Origin: Morella rubra
Lineage: Eukaryota; Streptophyta; Magnoliopsida; Fagales; Myricaceae
DNA length: 64,000 bases
Assembly: GCA_003952965.2 (NCBI GenBank)
Contig: CM025856.1
Location: 14,732,953-14,796,952, forward strand
Direction: 5' to 3'
A program made the position numbers and the translations under genes. Below the pieces are notes generated by a model. It had not been told where the DNA came from. It made no database searches and was given only the letters and a program-made list of their open reading frames with translations. Positions 32,440-43,108 of this stretch are shown here, in pieces (the first letter of the stretch is position 1; each line of letters begins with the position of its first letter).

Positions 32440-33934
32440 ACAAATATCTTCTCATTTATCTATGAAACCTTAAAAAATAAATGATTTTTAATTTGTTCAT
32501 TCATTAATCGAATGTGTTTATTATTTTATTGGTATCCGGTACTTTATTGTGTCATGAGATGTCTAAGGGAATATATTGTTGAATAATGCCATAGAAAAGT
32601 CATGTCATTGATTAAGAAATTAATGTATGAAGTATGATTTTTGAATCCCTATAAATCGACATGTTCTAGACCGAGATGCAAATTTTTCCTCTATTAAATA
32701 GGATCATAGACTCCGCAGTTGAGGTAATGACCTTACACGGACAAATGGGTGCAATATAAAAGTATATGCATTAAACCGAATCAATGATAAACACAATGAT
32801 TCACTGATGTAGAGATTGATATTAATCATAATTAGCTTATAAGATTCTTAAACTTGAGAGATTTATGCATGTCTGTTTGTTGTGCACTTGTACTTTGCTT
32901 GAATTATTTGATGATGATTCATCTTGGTCAAATATTTTGACAAAATTGGGTCTTGCATGTGTATGATAAATGGATTTATAATATAAATGCACAATATGGA
33001 ATTCATTTGTGTCGTGTTGAGATAGTTTAGTCATTATGTTTGTAAAGTTTGAACTCTCAGTAGAAAACACTTGTCAATGCAATTTTGTGAAAACTATTTT
33101 TCAAAGTTTATTATTAGTTCATATGGAATATTGAATGCCGGGTTGGCTCAAAGCAAATGGGGCCCAAGGCCGTATACTTGGCCTTTTAAATAAATTTTAA
33201 TATATATATTTACAATTATTAGAAAATTATTAAATTTGATATAAGATATTCAAAAGCCCCATTAATTATTTTTTATGGATTACTTATACATGACATCAAG
33301 GCTCGATGGCTCGGACGGTTTCAAAATTTATACAGCATTTTTTATCTTTTAGCAAAGTGCCCTTGACAAAAATTTTAAAAAGAAGGATTAAGGGCCTGGT
33401 GAGAAACATATAACATGATGGCCAAAGAGATAATATCACTCCTGATAAAAAAAATATATAAAAAGATTGCATCATCGTTATATATTTTCTTTTTCTTAGC
33501 TGGTGACATTGTTGTCTTCTTTTCATTTTCAGGGTAATCTACAACAAAAAAGCAAATAATTTTTTTTTGCTCTTTATGAAGCCTTGCTATGAATGACGCA
33601 TAATCAAATATGGTGTGCGGTGTAGGGATAAATAAACAATTAATTGCTGATTAAAGAGATTTGACAATTCAATTTCATACTCTAAGAGTAATTAATTGTG
33701 ATATGCTGATAGACAAGATCACAATTGTAGAAGCACAAAATTTAGAATCAAAGAATATCAGGCAATTAATACAACGTAATTCATAGCGATCCTGTGGCTC
33801 CCGTGATTTGAGATTTGGACGCAGAATATATGAGTTTCTCTTTTCTTAGTGTTCTGGAGTCTGCAAGAACACTAATTATAATACTGATCACTAAGTACTT
33901 TGAGACTATCTGAGGAAACTTTTTGCGCAGATTG
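32440..33934 (+). mobile_element. Copia A/B-family LTR relic within block copy 3
   Basis: Ordered matches to LTR A/B: 'catgagatgtctaaggg', 'agaaaagtcatgtcattgattaag', 'cgacatgttctagaccgagatgc', 'ctctattaaataggatcatagactcc' and 'gagagatttatgcatg'. After a break come 'gtagggataaataaacaatta', 'gtgatatgctgatagacaagatcacaattgtagaagc' and 'tcctgtggctcccgtgatttgag'. About 33137-33590, between these parts, is foreign sequence of unknown type ('ggcccaaggcc' words). The relic sits where block copy 2 has its own, so both inherited one insertion. Confidence 0.6.
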
Positions 33935-33939
33935 GCAAA

Positions 33940-35219
33940 TGAGGGGTCAAAAACAACCCAAGAGGGGGGGTGAATTGGGTTTTAAAAACTTTTCCCCTTT
34001 TTTCTTTTTAACCCAATTTGCTAATGAACCGATCTAAGGAGCAGCAAAAAATCTATAAATCAAGGACTAAAATAGAGAATGAAAGAAAAGACAAACAAGT
34101 GCAAGCAAATAAATGGAGATAAGGATAGAGAGATGACACCGTGACTTTTAGGTGGTTCGGCCAACACTTGCCTACGTCCACCCCCAAGGCTATTGACTTC
34201 CTTGGGCTTCCTTCACTATTTTCCAAATAGTAAGTACACCTTAGCTTCTCGGGTGCTAAGTAACCTTTACAAAGTGTTTTCGAGCTTACACTTTAACTCA
34301 CTCTCTCAAATCCTCACAACCTAGAGGATTTCTTCTACACAACAAGTAGGACAAGTGTTTTTCACAAACACTCACGTGTTTTTCAAGAATGGGTACAAAG
34401 AGAATCTTAGTAAAAGCTCTTTAAGCTGAATAAACAAGTATGAGGTACTGAGGTGTGCAAAGAGACAAGATTTGCAAGAGAACTACAGTATTTTCAAGTG
34501 GGAGTACGAGCTTTCTTGGATGGTGGAGCTTCCTTTCTCTTTGAAAGCTTTTTCTCTCTCTAGAAATTAGGGCAAGAGTTAATGGCGCAACCTCTACCTT
34601 TTCTCTCTCCATCTTCTTCTATTTAAAGCTTCTAGGGCACCAAGGGTCTTCTTGTAAAGCTTGAGTGCCGTTGGAGGTCATTTGAGACATTTGGATACCT
34701 TTTTGAATAAGTTGACGTTGCTCAAAGAAATCTGCAAAATAACACAATGTGTCGACACATTGTGGTATGTGCTGACACATTAAACTTTGGCCAAGAAAAG
34801 AACTCTCGGGTGTTAGTTCAATGTGTCGACACCATTGACCAATGTGTCGACACCTCCAACACTTAGAAGAATTTTTTGAAAGATTTTTAAAAACAACTCT
34901 CGGGTAGTAGTTCAATGTGTCGACACCATGGCCCAATGTGTCGACACTTCCCAACACTTAGACAAAAAATGGTCTTTAACAACTACCCCAATTCAATAAT
35001 TTCAAACATACTTACAATATTAAAAATGATCAATTAGCAAGAGTAATGAAGATCAAGTATGCTTGGAGAGAATTTTTAAAGAGAGAAACTTTGATACTTG
35101 ACATAAAACATTTTAAAAGAAAGGATTACAATTTAAAATCTAAAGTCCTAAAAACTTAGAGACTTTGTTATCATCAAAATCAATTTAAGATTGTTTGCAA
35201 AAACAACCTTGGGCTAACA
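33940..35219 (-). mobile_element. Solo LTR (SIRE/Maximus-like copia type) with perfect 5-bp TSD
   Basis: 1280 bp. On the minus strand it starts TGTTAGCCCAAGGTTG and ends GGTTGTTTTTGACCCCTCA. It is flanked by gcaaa on both sides (33935-33939 and 35220-35224). The minus-strand start with 'gatgataacaaag' and the end with a C-run before 'tcttgggttg' are typical of SIRE-like LTRs. There is no internal region, so it arose by LTR-LTR recombination. It contains a cluster of GTGTCGACAC palindromes (34748-34945). Confidence 0.82.
34748..34945. promoter_or_regulatory. Cluster of GTGTCGACAC palindromes in the solo LTR
   Basis: Five perfect copies of the 10-base palindrome GTGTCGACAC, four of them preceded by 'caat', plus one degenerate copy (gtgctgacac), occur within about 200 bases, several in pairs about 20 bases apart. 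The repeat unit includes flanking 'cccgggt'-free 'aactctcgggt.ttagttcaatg' words at 34800 and 34892, so part of the cluster is a tandem duplication of about 90 bases. The location in the LTR (U3 or R side of a minus-strand element) would suit binding sites of a dimeric transcription factor. Function is inferred only. Confidence 0.4.
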
Positions 35220-35523
35220 GCAAACATTTCTCAGAGTATATCTCTTTTCGTAGGAATATGAAGCCTTTAGTTTGAATATTTCCCAGATGCGTATTGACCA
35301 ACATTTTCCTTTTCCTTAAACGGATATGATCTCGTTATCCACAGGACAAAAAAAAATGAGAACAAAACAATGAGGAAGTTATGGTTTGCACGACATGAAA
35401 GCATCTGTACATGTCCGATTGAGATCACCACTAAGTTCAAAGAATTAATGGAAGCCCTGCGTAAGCTCAAAGTGACAAAGAGAAGTTCAAAGTCTAGCAT
35501 CCAACACATGTTCACACGTGTGG

Positions 35524-38500
35524 TGTCACGCCCCGAACGCTAGCTCATCGAAGCTAATGACAGCCGCGAGCATTCCCAACAAGGAACACTCCAGCGAACG
35601 TACTAAATTCTTGCAGCGGATTTTTTTTTTTTTTTTTAAAGCTAGCAATTAACGCGCATACGGAACTTGGGATCCTATTTCTAGTACTTGCATCTTGATC
35701 AATGACTTGAAGTAATTAATTACAAAACAGTCTCAAAATACCAATCGGTTAAAAATCTTAAACTTTACTAGGCCGAATAACCCATGACCACCACACCACG
35801 GAGGCTCATGTCGGCTTTTCCAAAAATTATATCTAATCCTTTTAATGAAACAACAAAAAGGGAAGAGGGTATTCTCGTCGGTCCCTCTCCTAGGTGTCCC
35901 CGCCTGAAATATTGTCTGGAATGGTACAATTTCAAAACTGTGAGTCGAAAGACTCAGTAAGGGCTTATATGCAATAAATAATGCATGTCTTGCATAAATC
36001 ATGGATGCATATTGATGCTTGCATATGCATGTGACAATGTACTTGTACTTGATCTTGAAAATAAAAAAAAACATTTCTTGATTGAAAATATTTCTTTCTT
36101 GAAAACCTTTCTTTCTTTCTTGACTTGGCTACTTATCACGCTCCATTTACCCCTGAAGTCAGGGTTGTGCGTTCCTTCGGAACTATTCCCTTTTCCCTTG
36201 GGAACACATCATTTGGTTGAGCTAGCCCTTGTTGTGGCCCCAGGCCTAATGGCTAGACTCAACCCTTGGAGGTTCACACCTTCTTGCAAGCATCCTTCGG
36301 TGTGATTGCACATACCTCGGGACCTACCCATCCTTCTCTCATTCGTCCTTCGGAGTGGGTGCCCCTTAGGAATCATCCATCCTTCTCGCATTCGTCCTTC
36401 GGAGTGGATGTCCTATCTTATTGGTACGGTACCGACCGTCTTATTTAGTCCTTTAACTAGACTTGTGATAACATACTTATCATCTTTCATTTGCACAAAA
36501 GAACTTATGCAAATGCTCATGTTATGTCATGCTTGATAATGCCATGCTTGATAATGAAAAATCGTAAATGCACGCCTCATAACTTATCATAACGTAGTAA
36601 CATAAATTTGTACTTCCATTTGCATAAAATTTCTCTTTCATCCTTATGAGAAAAATAAATGCAAATGCTCATGACGTGCTCATGTCATGCTTGATGATAA
36701 TATCCATAATGTGTATCATTCCAGTTTTTGAAAAACATAATTTTCCACTTACCTCCGTCCACTTGAGCTTAGGGTGGCACCTTGCCTACAAATGAGTTAT
36801 ACTAATGTCATTTAGAGTTTTGCTAAATATTAGAGAATAGAACAATCATTCAATCAACTTCAGCACATCATACAAAATCGCCCACATTTCTTGACTTCCC
36901 AATGGTGATCCTACGCGGTAAAGTATTATCTTAAGGCTGCTGAAGCAATAAAAATTTGGATGCCAAACTGATCCGTACACAAATTTTCATCGTACGTTCA
37001 AATTCCAGGTAATTTGGAGCTCGTTTGCCACTTGAAAGATTTACTCGAAAATGCGAGCTGCTGAGGACGTCCAAGCGGGCAGCCCCGACGTCTCTAGCTC
37101 CAAAATTCATAACTTCAAAAACACCGCTCCAAATTACATGAAATTTCTTTAAAATACTCTCCTTTCATAGTTCAAGCTTGAGGATAAAAATCATAAACAT
37201 CGAAATGTCCATGCATTGTCGAAAACACTTCATCTCAGAGAAAATTCCTAGAGTAATACTGCTGCTGCCTCCAGCTCAGCCTTCCACTTTCAAAACATCA
37301 CAACTTATTCATTACACCTCTAAATCACACGAAATTTACCTTAAAATGTTCTTCTTTCACAGACTTAAAATTCAAGACCTAAATCGTAAAATTTGGACTT
37401 AACTTGATCCTTCAAAAGACATCCGAAATGGGCTGACATTCCGGACGTGCAAGGCTGCTGGCAGCTTGACGTCCGGACCTTAAACAACGCATATCTCACT
37501 CGATAGTTATCGGAATCATCCAAGGTATGGCTTAAAATCTTCCTATTTCCTAGGGCTACGATCTAGGATCCTCTCAAGATCAAGAGATAAGCACAAGTAC
37601 ATCAGAACACACTCCAAATTCGAGTCTTGAAATCTGCAGAGGTTAAATTTCAGCAACAACAATAATCTTCTCAACCTTCCCATCCTCCAACAACCAAACC
37701 CTAATCTCTTCATGTCACCAACAATCATCCAAGGCTAATTTAACATCCCATAACAGCAACCATTCCCTCACATTCTTCCCTCTTATACAACTCCAATTCA
37801 AAGTTTACAACAAAACCATGATTCCATCTTCATCAAGCTAAACTATTGCATTTACCCATTTCTTTTGGGCTTTTATCAAACACCTAGGGTGCATTAATGA
37901 TCCTCTTGCATAATTTCAGATCTGAACATATATTAACACCTAGGGCTTGGTGGTTCTTGTTTAACATGCATAACCCTAACACATCAAGCCAATAAATTCG
38001 GCCATACTCACACCAACCAATTTCAGCCCTCTTTAAGCTTTTTATCAAACACTTAGGGTTCATAAATGATTTCTCTTGAGTAGGATTTCCAGATCTGACC
38101 ATCTTCCCCATGTTTTCATGTGAGAGCTATTCTACCCTTAATATATCTACCTAAACACCCAAGAATACAAAGAGAAACAACCTAAACAACTACCAACAAC
38201 AACCAACCATTACAAGAAAACAAGAAGAATATGGGAGAGATGATTTTCGGCCAGCAAGGATTTTACCTTGATGTTCTCCTCTTTCTCCTTCTTCTTCTTC
38301 TCTTCTTCTTCTTCTTCTTCTTCTTCTTCTTCTCTTCTCGGGTGGGTGTCTTAGGCAAGTGCAAATGTGCGGTTTTTTAGGGCAAGGGGAGTGAAAATGC
38401 GCAAGAGAGGGGGTGGGTGTGTTTAGGCGTGAAAGACAAGGGCTTGGGGTGAAAAGACAAGGCTGCCCCCCCCCCCTTTTCCCTTCTCTTTCACGTGATT

Positions 38501-38942
38501 CTCCATTCTTCCACCTCTTCTTTTTTTTTTTTTTTTTTGCTACCATGTAAATTCCCAAATCATGCCATCCCATTTTAAACCCTAAGTCTCCCACATTTCA
38601 AGGTTAAAGCCCTAATTAAAATCTCCCAATTAAATGCTTCCAAATATTGTAACTTAGGAACATATTCCATGAATTAAAATAATTAGCCTAAAATAATTAG
38701 CCTAATTAATCTCAATTCAAACTCAACATTTTAACTTTAACATTGCAAATAATATAACATTTAAATCCTAGCTTAAAACTCCTAAAAACGCTAGAGGAAA
38801 ATTCTACCTAGACATACATTAGATTAATCTCCCCATACATGCCTCTCTCAAAAATTAGAGTAATAATAATAATTTGAGCAATACAATTTAAGGAGTCATA
38901 ATTCTTTAAAATAAAAGAAATAATAAAGGTTGGGGTCTCACA
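35524..38942 (-). repeat. Left arm LTR of the gypsy palindrome
   Basis: 3419 bp. On the minus strand it starts TGTGAGACCCCAACC (38942) and ends GGGGCGTGACA (35524). The polypurine tract (minus AAGGAGGGGAGGA, 38943-38955) abuts its start, so it is a 3' LTR. It contains a CTT/GAA microsatellite (about 38286-38335), a C-run near 38467, and the word 'actgagtctttcgactcac' near its U5 end. Open frames inside it (for example 38190-38594) are repeat translations, not genes. Confidence 0.93.
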
Positions 38943-39884
38943 TCCTCCCCTCCTTACAAAAATTCCGTCCTCGGAATTCGATCTTTCTTACCAGAAGTTT
39001 TGTCCCGGTGGCGGTGGAGGCCGAGGACCATATGGTGCGGGCGAGCATTCGAACTAGCCCCACTACTAACATCATCATAGTAGACGTGTCTGGGGAGTTA
39101 CTACCCGTCCAAGAGTGGGACATGGATACATAACTCCGACTTGCATTACTGGGGTCATGGACTACATTACCCGAAGGCTCATGATGACTAGGAGTAAAGT
39201 CCACTTCCTGAGATGAGCTCTCAGAAGAATCATTGAGGATACTTCGTCCTCTTCCTAACTCTTTTCTAATGTACTCCCAGGTATCTTCTCTCCTTGACAA
39301 CTCTTTTCTTTGCACTCATTCCCTATGATCCTAGGTGAAGGGTCCTCCTCCATTTGATCCTCTTCTGGATCCTCTTCCGGATCTTCTTCCGGATCCTCTT
39401 CCGGATCTTCTCCTCTTCCGGATCCTCTTCCGGATCTTCTTCCGGATCCGAAGAGTCTCCACCACCTGTGACCTTCTCCTGGAAGGACCGGGCTGGTCAT
39501 TCCTTCGAGGGGGCGGGGGCTCCTGAGTCCCCTCCCTAACCTCCGGCAACTGCGGTTGCTGAGGCGGTATTGAGTTAAGAGGTCTAGGATTCACACGGAA
39601 CAGACCGCGATACTCCCGTGCGGTCATTCTTCTACGTGGGGGAGAGTGCGGGGAAGAGACGGACTGAGAGCGTGGGGGTCGGCGACTCGATGACATCTGA
39701 TACATGGTAAAATGGTTAGTTCTTATCACAACATTTAATCAATCATATATATATGCTACAACATAACGATAAATTTCATATATACCCTCAAGTTAGCACT
39801 CAGTCATATAACATAGAGGTGCAATCAAAGTAGGAAAAACAAAAGATCACGCAAGTCATATCAAAATTCTACCACAAAACAACC
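38943..39884 (-). pseudogene. Extra 3' ORF region of the gypsy element, left arm
   Basis: Between chromodomain and polypurine tract lies a frame starting MSSSRRPPRSQSVSSPH, then RRRMTAREYRGLFRVNPRP, PQLPEVREGTQEPPPPRR, and a repeat of a 12-base unit (GGATCCGGAAGA-like) reading EDPEEDPEED in one frame. After that come YIRKELGRGRSILNDSSESS and SHHEPSGNVVHD. The left copy is split by frame changes in the acidic repeat and near 39095 (right-arm SPEHVYYDD becomes SPDTSTMMM). It has no known domain. Its overall composition (basic Pro/Ser/Arg, then acidic, then Ser-rich) is unlike the integrase next to it. See the right arm for the better copy. Confidence 0.5.
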
Positions 39885-41391
39885 TTCTTAACTTTGTCCT
39901 TCCCGTAAGTGTGGGTATTTCGAATACATTTCGCTTTCTAATTCCCACGATGCCTCTTCTACTCCGTGGTTTCTCCATAAAACCTTAACAAGTGATATGG
40001 TCTTCGTCCTTAACTGCTGCTCCTTTCTATCTAAAATCCTTACCGGTTCCTCTACATATGTGAGGTTCTCCTTAACCTGCAATGGCTCATATTCTAGACA
40101 TGGGTAGGATCAGATACATATTTCCTTAGGAGCGATATATGAAACACGTTATGGACCCCCCCTAAGCAAGGGGGTAAAGCCAACCTGTACGCCACGGGTC
40201 CAATTCTGTCCAGGATCTCAAAGGGTCCAATAAATCTGGGTTGAAGCTTACCTTTCTTCCCAAATCGTGCTATACCCTTTTTCGGGGAAATCTTCAGAAA
40301 TACTTTGCTCCCGACTTCAAATTCGAGCTCTCTTCTTCGATTGTCTGCATAGCTCTTCTGTCGGCTTTGGGCTGTCCCGAGTCTATCTTTGATTATTTGA
40401 ATCTTTTCCCGTGTCTCCGAGACTATTTCTGGCCCTACAATCTTCTTTCGCCTACCTCATCCCAATACAATGGGGATCTACATCTCCGCCCATACAATGC
40501 TTCATATGGTGCCATACCAATACTCGCCTGGAAGCTGTTATTATAAGCAAATTCTGCTAAAGGCAAGTATTGAGCCCAACTCCCTTTGAAGTCCATGACG
40601 CAAGCTCTGAGCATATCTTCCAGAATCTGTATAGTCCGCTCTGATTGCCCGTCCGTCTGTGGATGGAAGGCGGTACTAAAATTCAACCTAGTACCCAACG
40701 ACTCCTGCAATTGTTTCCAGAATCTCGAAGTAAATCTCGGATCTCTATCCGACACTATACTTTTGGGCACTCCATGGAGCCTAATAATTTCCTGAAGATA
40801 AATCTCAGCTAACTTTTCGGGGTATACTTCACCTTAATGGGCAAGAAGTGTGCCGACTTGGTTAATCGGTCCACGATTACCCATATAGCGTCATAACCCG
40901 CAGTAGTTCGGGGCAACCCTACTACAAAATCCATGGCTATCCCTTCCCACTTCCATTCAGGGATCTCTAGAGGCTTCAATGTTCCTGCTGGCCTCTGGTG
41001 CTCTGCCTTTACCTTCTGGCAAGTCAGACATCGAGCAACATACTCGGCTATCTCCCGCTTCATATTGGGCCACCAAAAGGCCTCCTTGATATCCCGATAC
41101 ATCTTTGTGCCTCCTGGATGGATAGTATAAGGGGTAGTGTGAGCCTCTGCTAGAATCAAGTCCTTGATTCCCCCTGTACTAGGCACACAAACTCTGCCAC
41201 GATATCGCAACAAACTATCCTTATCTTCAAAATCAGGGTCTTCCTTTTTTCCAATCCTCTCTCTGATTCCTTCAATCACCTTATCGTTCTTCTGGGCTTC
41301 GCGAATCTGTTCCTCCAATGTAGGTTGCAACGAGAGCCCTGCTATTGAGACGAACTGATCGGCAATAATAAGCACGATCTCTGCCCTTTCC
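39885..41391 (-). pseudogene. Gypsy integrase-chromodomain, left arm
   Basis: Mirror copy of 41413-42917. The first frame (40809-41375) contains the zinc-binding HHCC region (AHTTPYTIHPGGTKMY..., CLTCQKVKAEHQ) and the first catalytic Asp (GIAMDFVVGLP), and unlike the right arm reads through GYDAIWVIVDRLTKSAHFLP. It ends at YTPKS because one base is missing at about 40819, a defect shared with the right arm. The next frame (40435-40770) holds SIVSDRDPRFTSRFW and the catalytic Glu in GQSERTIQ. Left-arm-only one-base losses near 40438 and 40102 cut off the GPY/F part and the chromodomain (39888-40082, VKVLWRNHGVEEASWELES). Confidence 0.88.
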
Positions 41392-41412
41392 CGAGGGAAT
41401 CATGAGAGATTT
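41392..41412. other. 21-bp centre of the gypsy palindrome
   Basis: The spacer cgagggaatcatgagagattt joins the arms. On either side the arm ends are ctgccctttcc (left) and ggaaagggcag (right), exact reverse complements. Reading rightwards, the spacer continues naturally into the integrase frame (MRDLERAEIV), so most of it probably belongs to the right arm. The breakpoint of the fusion would then lie near 41392-41400. Confidence 0.75.
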
Positions 41413-42917
41413 GGAAAGGGCAGAGATCGTGCTTATTATTGCCGATCAGTTCGTCTCAATAGCAGGGCTCTCGTTGCAACCTACATTGGAGGAACAGATT
41501 CGCGAAGCCCAGAAGGACGATAAGGTGATTGAAGGAATCAGAGAGAGGATTGGAAAAAAGGAAGACCCTGATTTTGAAGATAAGGATAGTTTGTTGCGAT
41601 ATCGTGGCAGAGTTTGTGTGCCTAGTACAGGGGGAATCAAGGACTTGATTCTAGCAGAGGCTCACACTACCCCTTATACTATCCATCCAGGAGGCACAAA
41701 GATGTATCGGGATATCAAGGAGGCCTTTTGGTGGCCCAATATGAAGCGGGAGATAGCCGAGTATGTTGCTCGATGTCTGACTTGCCAGAAGGTAAAGGCA
41801 GAGCACCAGAGGCCAGCAGGAACATTGAAGCCTCTAGAGATCCCTGAATGGAAGTGGGAAGGGATAGCCATGGATTTTGTAGTAGGGTTGCCCCGAACTA
41901 CTGCGGGTATGACGCTATATGGGTAATCGTGGACCGATTAACCAAGTCGGCACACTTCTTGCCCATTAAGGTGAAGTATACCCCGAAAAGTTAGCTGAGA
42001 TTTATCTTCAGGAAATTATTAGGCTCCATGGAGTGCCCAAAAGTATAGTGTCGGATAGAGATCCGAGATTTACTTCGAGATTCTGGAAACAATTGCAGGA
42101 GTCGTTGGGTACTAGGTTGAATTTTAGTACCGCCTTCCATCCACAGACGGACGGGCAATCAGAGCGGACTATACAGATTCTGGAAGATATGCTCAGAGCT
42201 TGCGTCATGGACTTCAAAGGGAGTTGGGCTCAATACTTGCCTTTAGCAGAATTTGCTTATAATAACAGCTTCCAGGCGAGTATTGGTATGGCACCATATG
42301 AAGCATTGTATGGGCGGAGATGTAGATCCCCATTGTATTGGGATGAGGTAGGCGAAAGAAGATTGTTAGGGCCAGAAATAGTCTCGGAGACACGGGAAAA
42401 GATTCAAATAATCAAAGATAGACTCGGGACAGCCCAAAGCCGACAGAAGAGCTATGCAGACAATCGAAGAAGAGAGCTCGAATTTGAAGTCGGGAGCAAA
42501 GTATTTCTGAAGATTTCCCCGAAAAAGGGTATAGCACGATTTGGGAAGAAAGGTAAGCTTCAACCCAGATTTATTGGACCCTTTGAGATCCTGGACAGAA
42601 TTGGACCCGTGGCGTACAGGTTGGCTTTACCCCCTTGCTTAGGGGGGGTCCATAACGTGTTTCATATATCGCTCCTAAGGAAATATGTATCTGATCCTAC
42701 CCATGTACTAGAATATGAGCCATTGCAGGTTAAGGAGAACCTCACATATGTAGAGGAACCGGTAAGGATTTTAGATAGAAAGGAGCAGCAGTTAAGGACG
42801 AAGACCATATCACTTGTTAAGGTTTTATGGAGAAACCACGGAGTAGAAGAGGCATCGTGGGAATTAGAAAGCGAAATGTATTCGAAATACCCACACTTAC
42901 GGGAAGGACAAAGTTAA
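41413..42917 (+). pseudogene. Gypsy integrase-chromodomain, right arm
   Basis: C-terminal part of a chromovirus polyprotein. Order: HHCC zinc-binding domain (41650-41810), DDE core (Asp in GIAMDF near 41870; Asp in SIVSDRDPRF near 42045; Glu in GQSERT near 42160), GPY/F module ([20 protein letters not shown] near 42570), chromodomain (about 42740-42900, EPVRILDRKEQQ, VKVLWRNHGVEEASWELES). It ends with TAA at 42917. The enzyme would insert the cDNA, and the chromodomain would steer it to particular chromatin. Two breaks: a right-arm-only base loss at about 41907 (GGGTATG for GGGTTATG), and the base loss at about 41987 shared with the left arm. The 294-codon frame at 42033-42917 is otherwise intact. 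RT and RNase H are absent upstream. Confidence 0.92.
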
Positions 42918-43108
42918 GAAGGTTGTTTTGTGGTAGAATTTTGATATGACTTGCGTGATCTTTTGTTTTTCCTACTTTGATTGCACCTCTATGTTATATG
43001 ACTGAGTGCTAACTTGAGGGTATATATGAAATTTATCGTTATGTTGTAGCATATATATATGATTGATTAAATGTTGTGATAAGAACTAACCATTTTACCA
43101 TGTATCAG

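Larger units (their letters stand above)
30911..35523. repeat. Host segmental block, copy 3 of 3, heavily interrupted
   Basis: Co-linear with block copy 2 apart from inserted DNA. It starts 'cccaatacagagaattgatttttca' and keeps 'ggaaagctta', 'gattcccaggaagattacattaa', 'atatttccctaattctatagcaactctcg', 'ctttgcgctacaaaatc', a copia LTR relic, 'gtaggaatatgaagccttta' and 'gttatggtttgcacgacatgaaagcatctgtacatgtc'. It is cut within 'cacatgttcacacgtg' by the gypsy palindrome at 35524. In copies 1 and 2 that sequence continues with 'ttgcatttttcaag', which is absent here on both sides of the palindrome. Inserted within this copy: the hAT element (31438), a second unknown segment (about 33137-33590) and a solo LTR (33940). 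Confidence 0.65.

Noticed and set aside
34619-34957. 112-codon minus-strand frame with repeated VDTL/RHI words
   Set aside because: Translation of the GTGTCGACAC palindrome cluster in a solo LTR; no independent evidence of coding.
36209-36536. Small frames in the gypsy LTR (mirrored at 46311-46726)
   Set aside because: Built on an LTR-internal tandem word (cattcgtccttcggagtgg); not conserved as protein and inside a non-coding LTR.
38190-38594. 134-codon frame rich in Arg/Glu (and its mirror 44226-44663)
   Set aside because: Runs through the GAA/CTT microsatellite and homopolymers of the gypsy LTR; frames on both strands are equally open.
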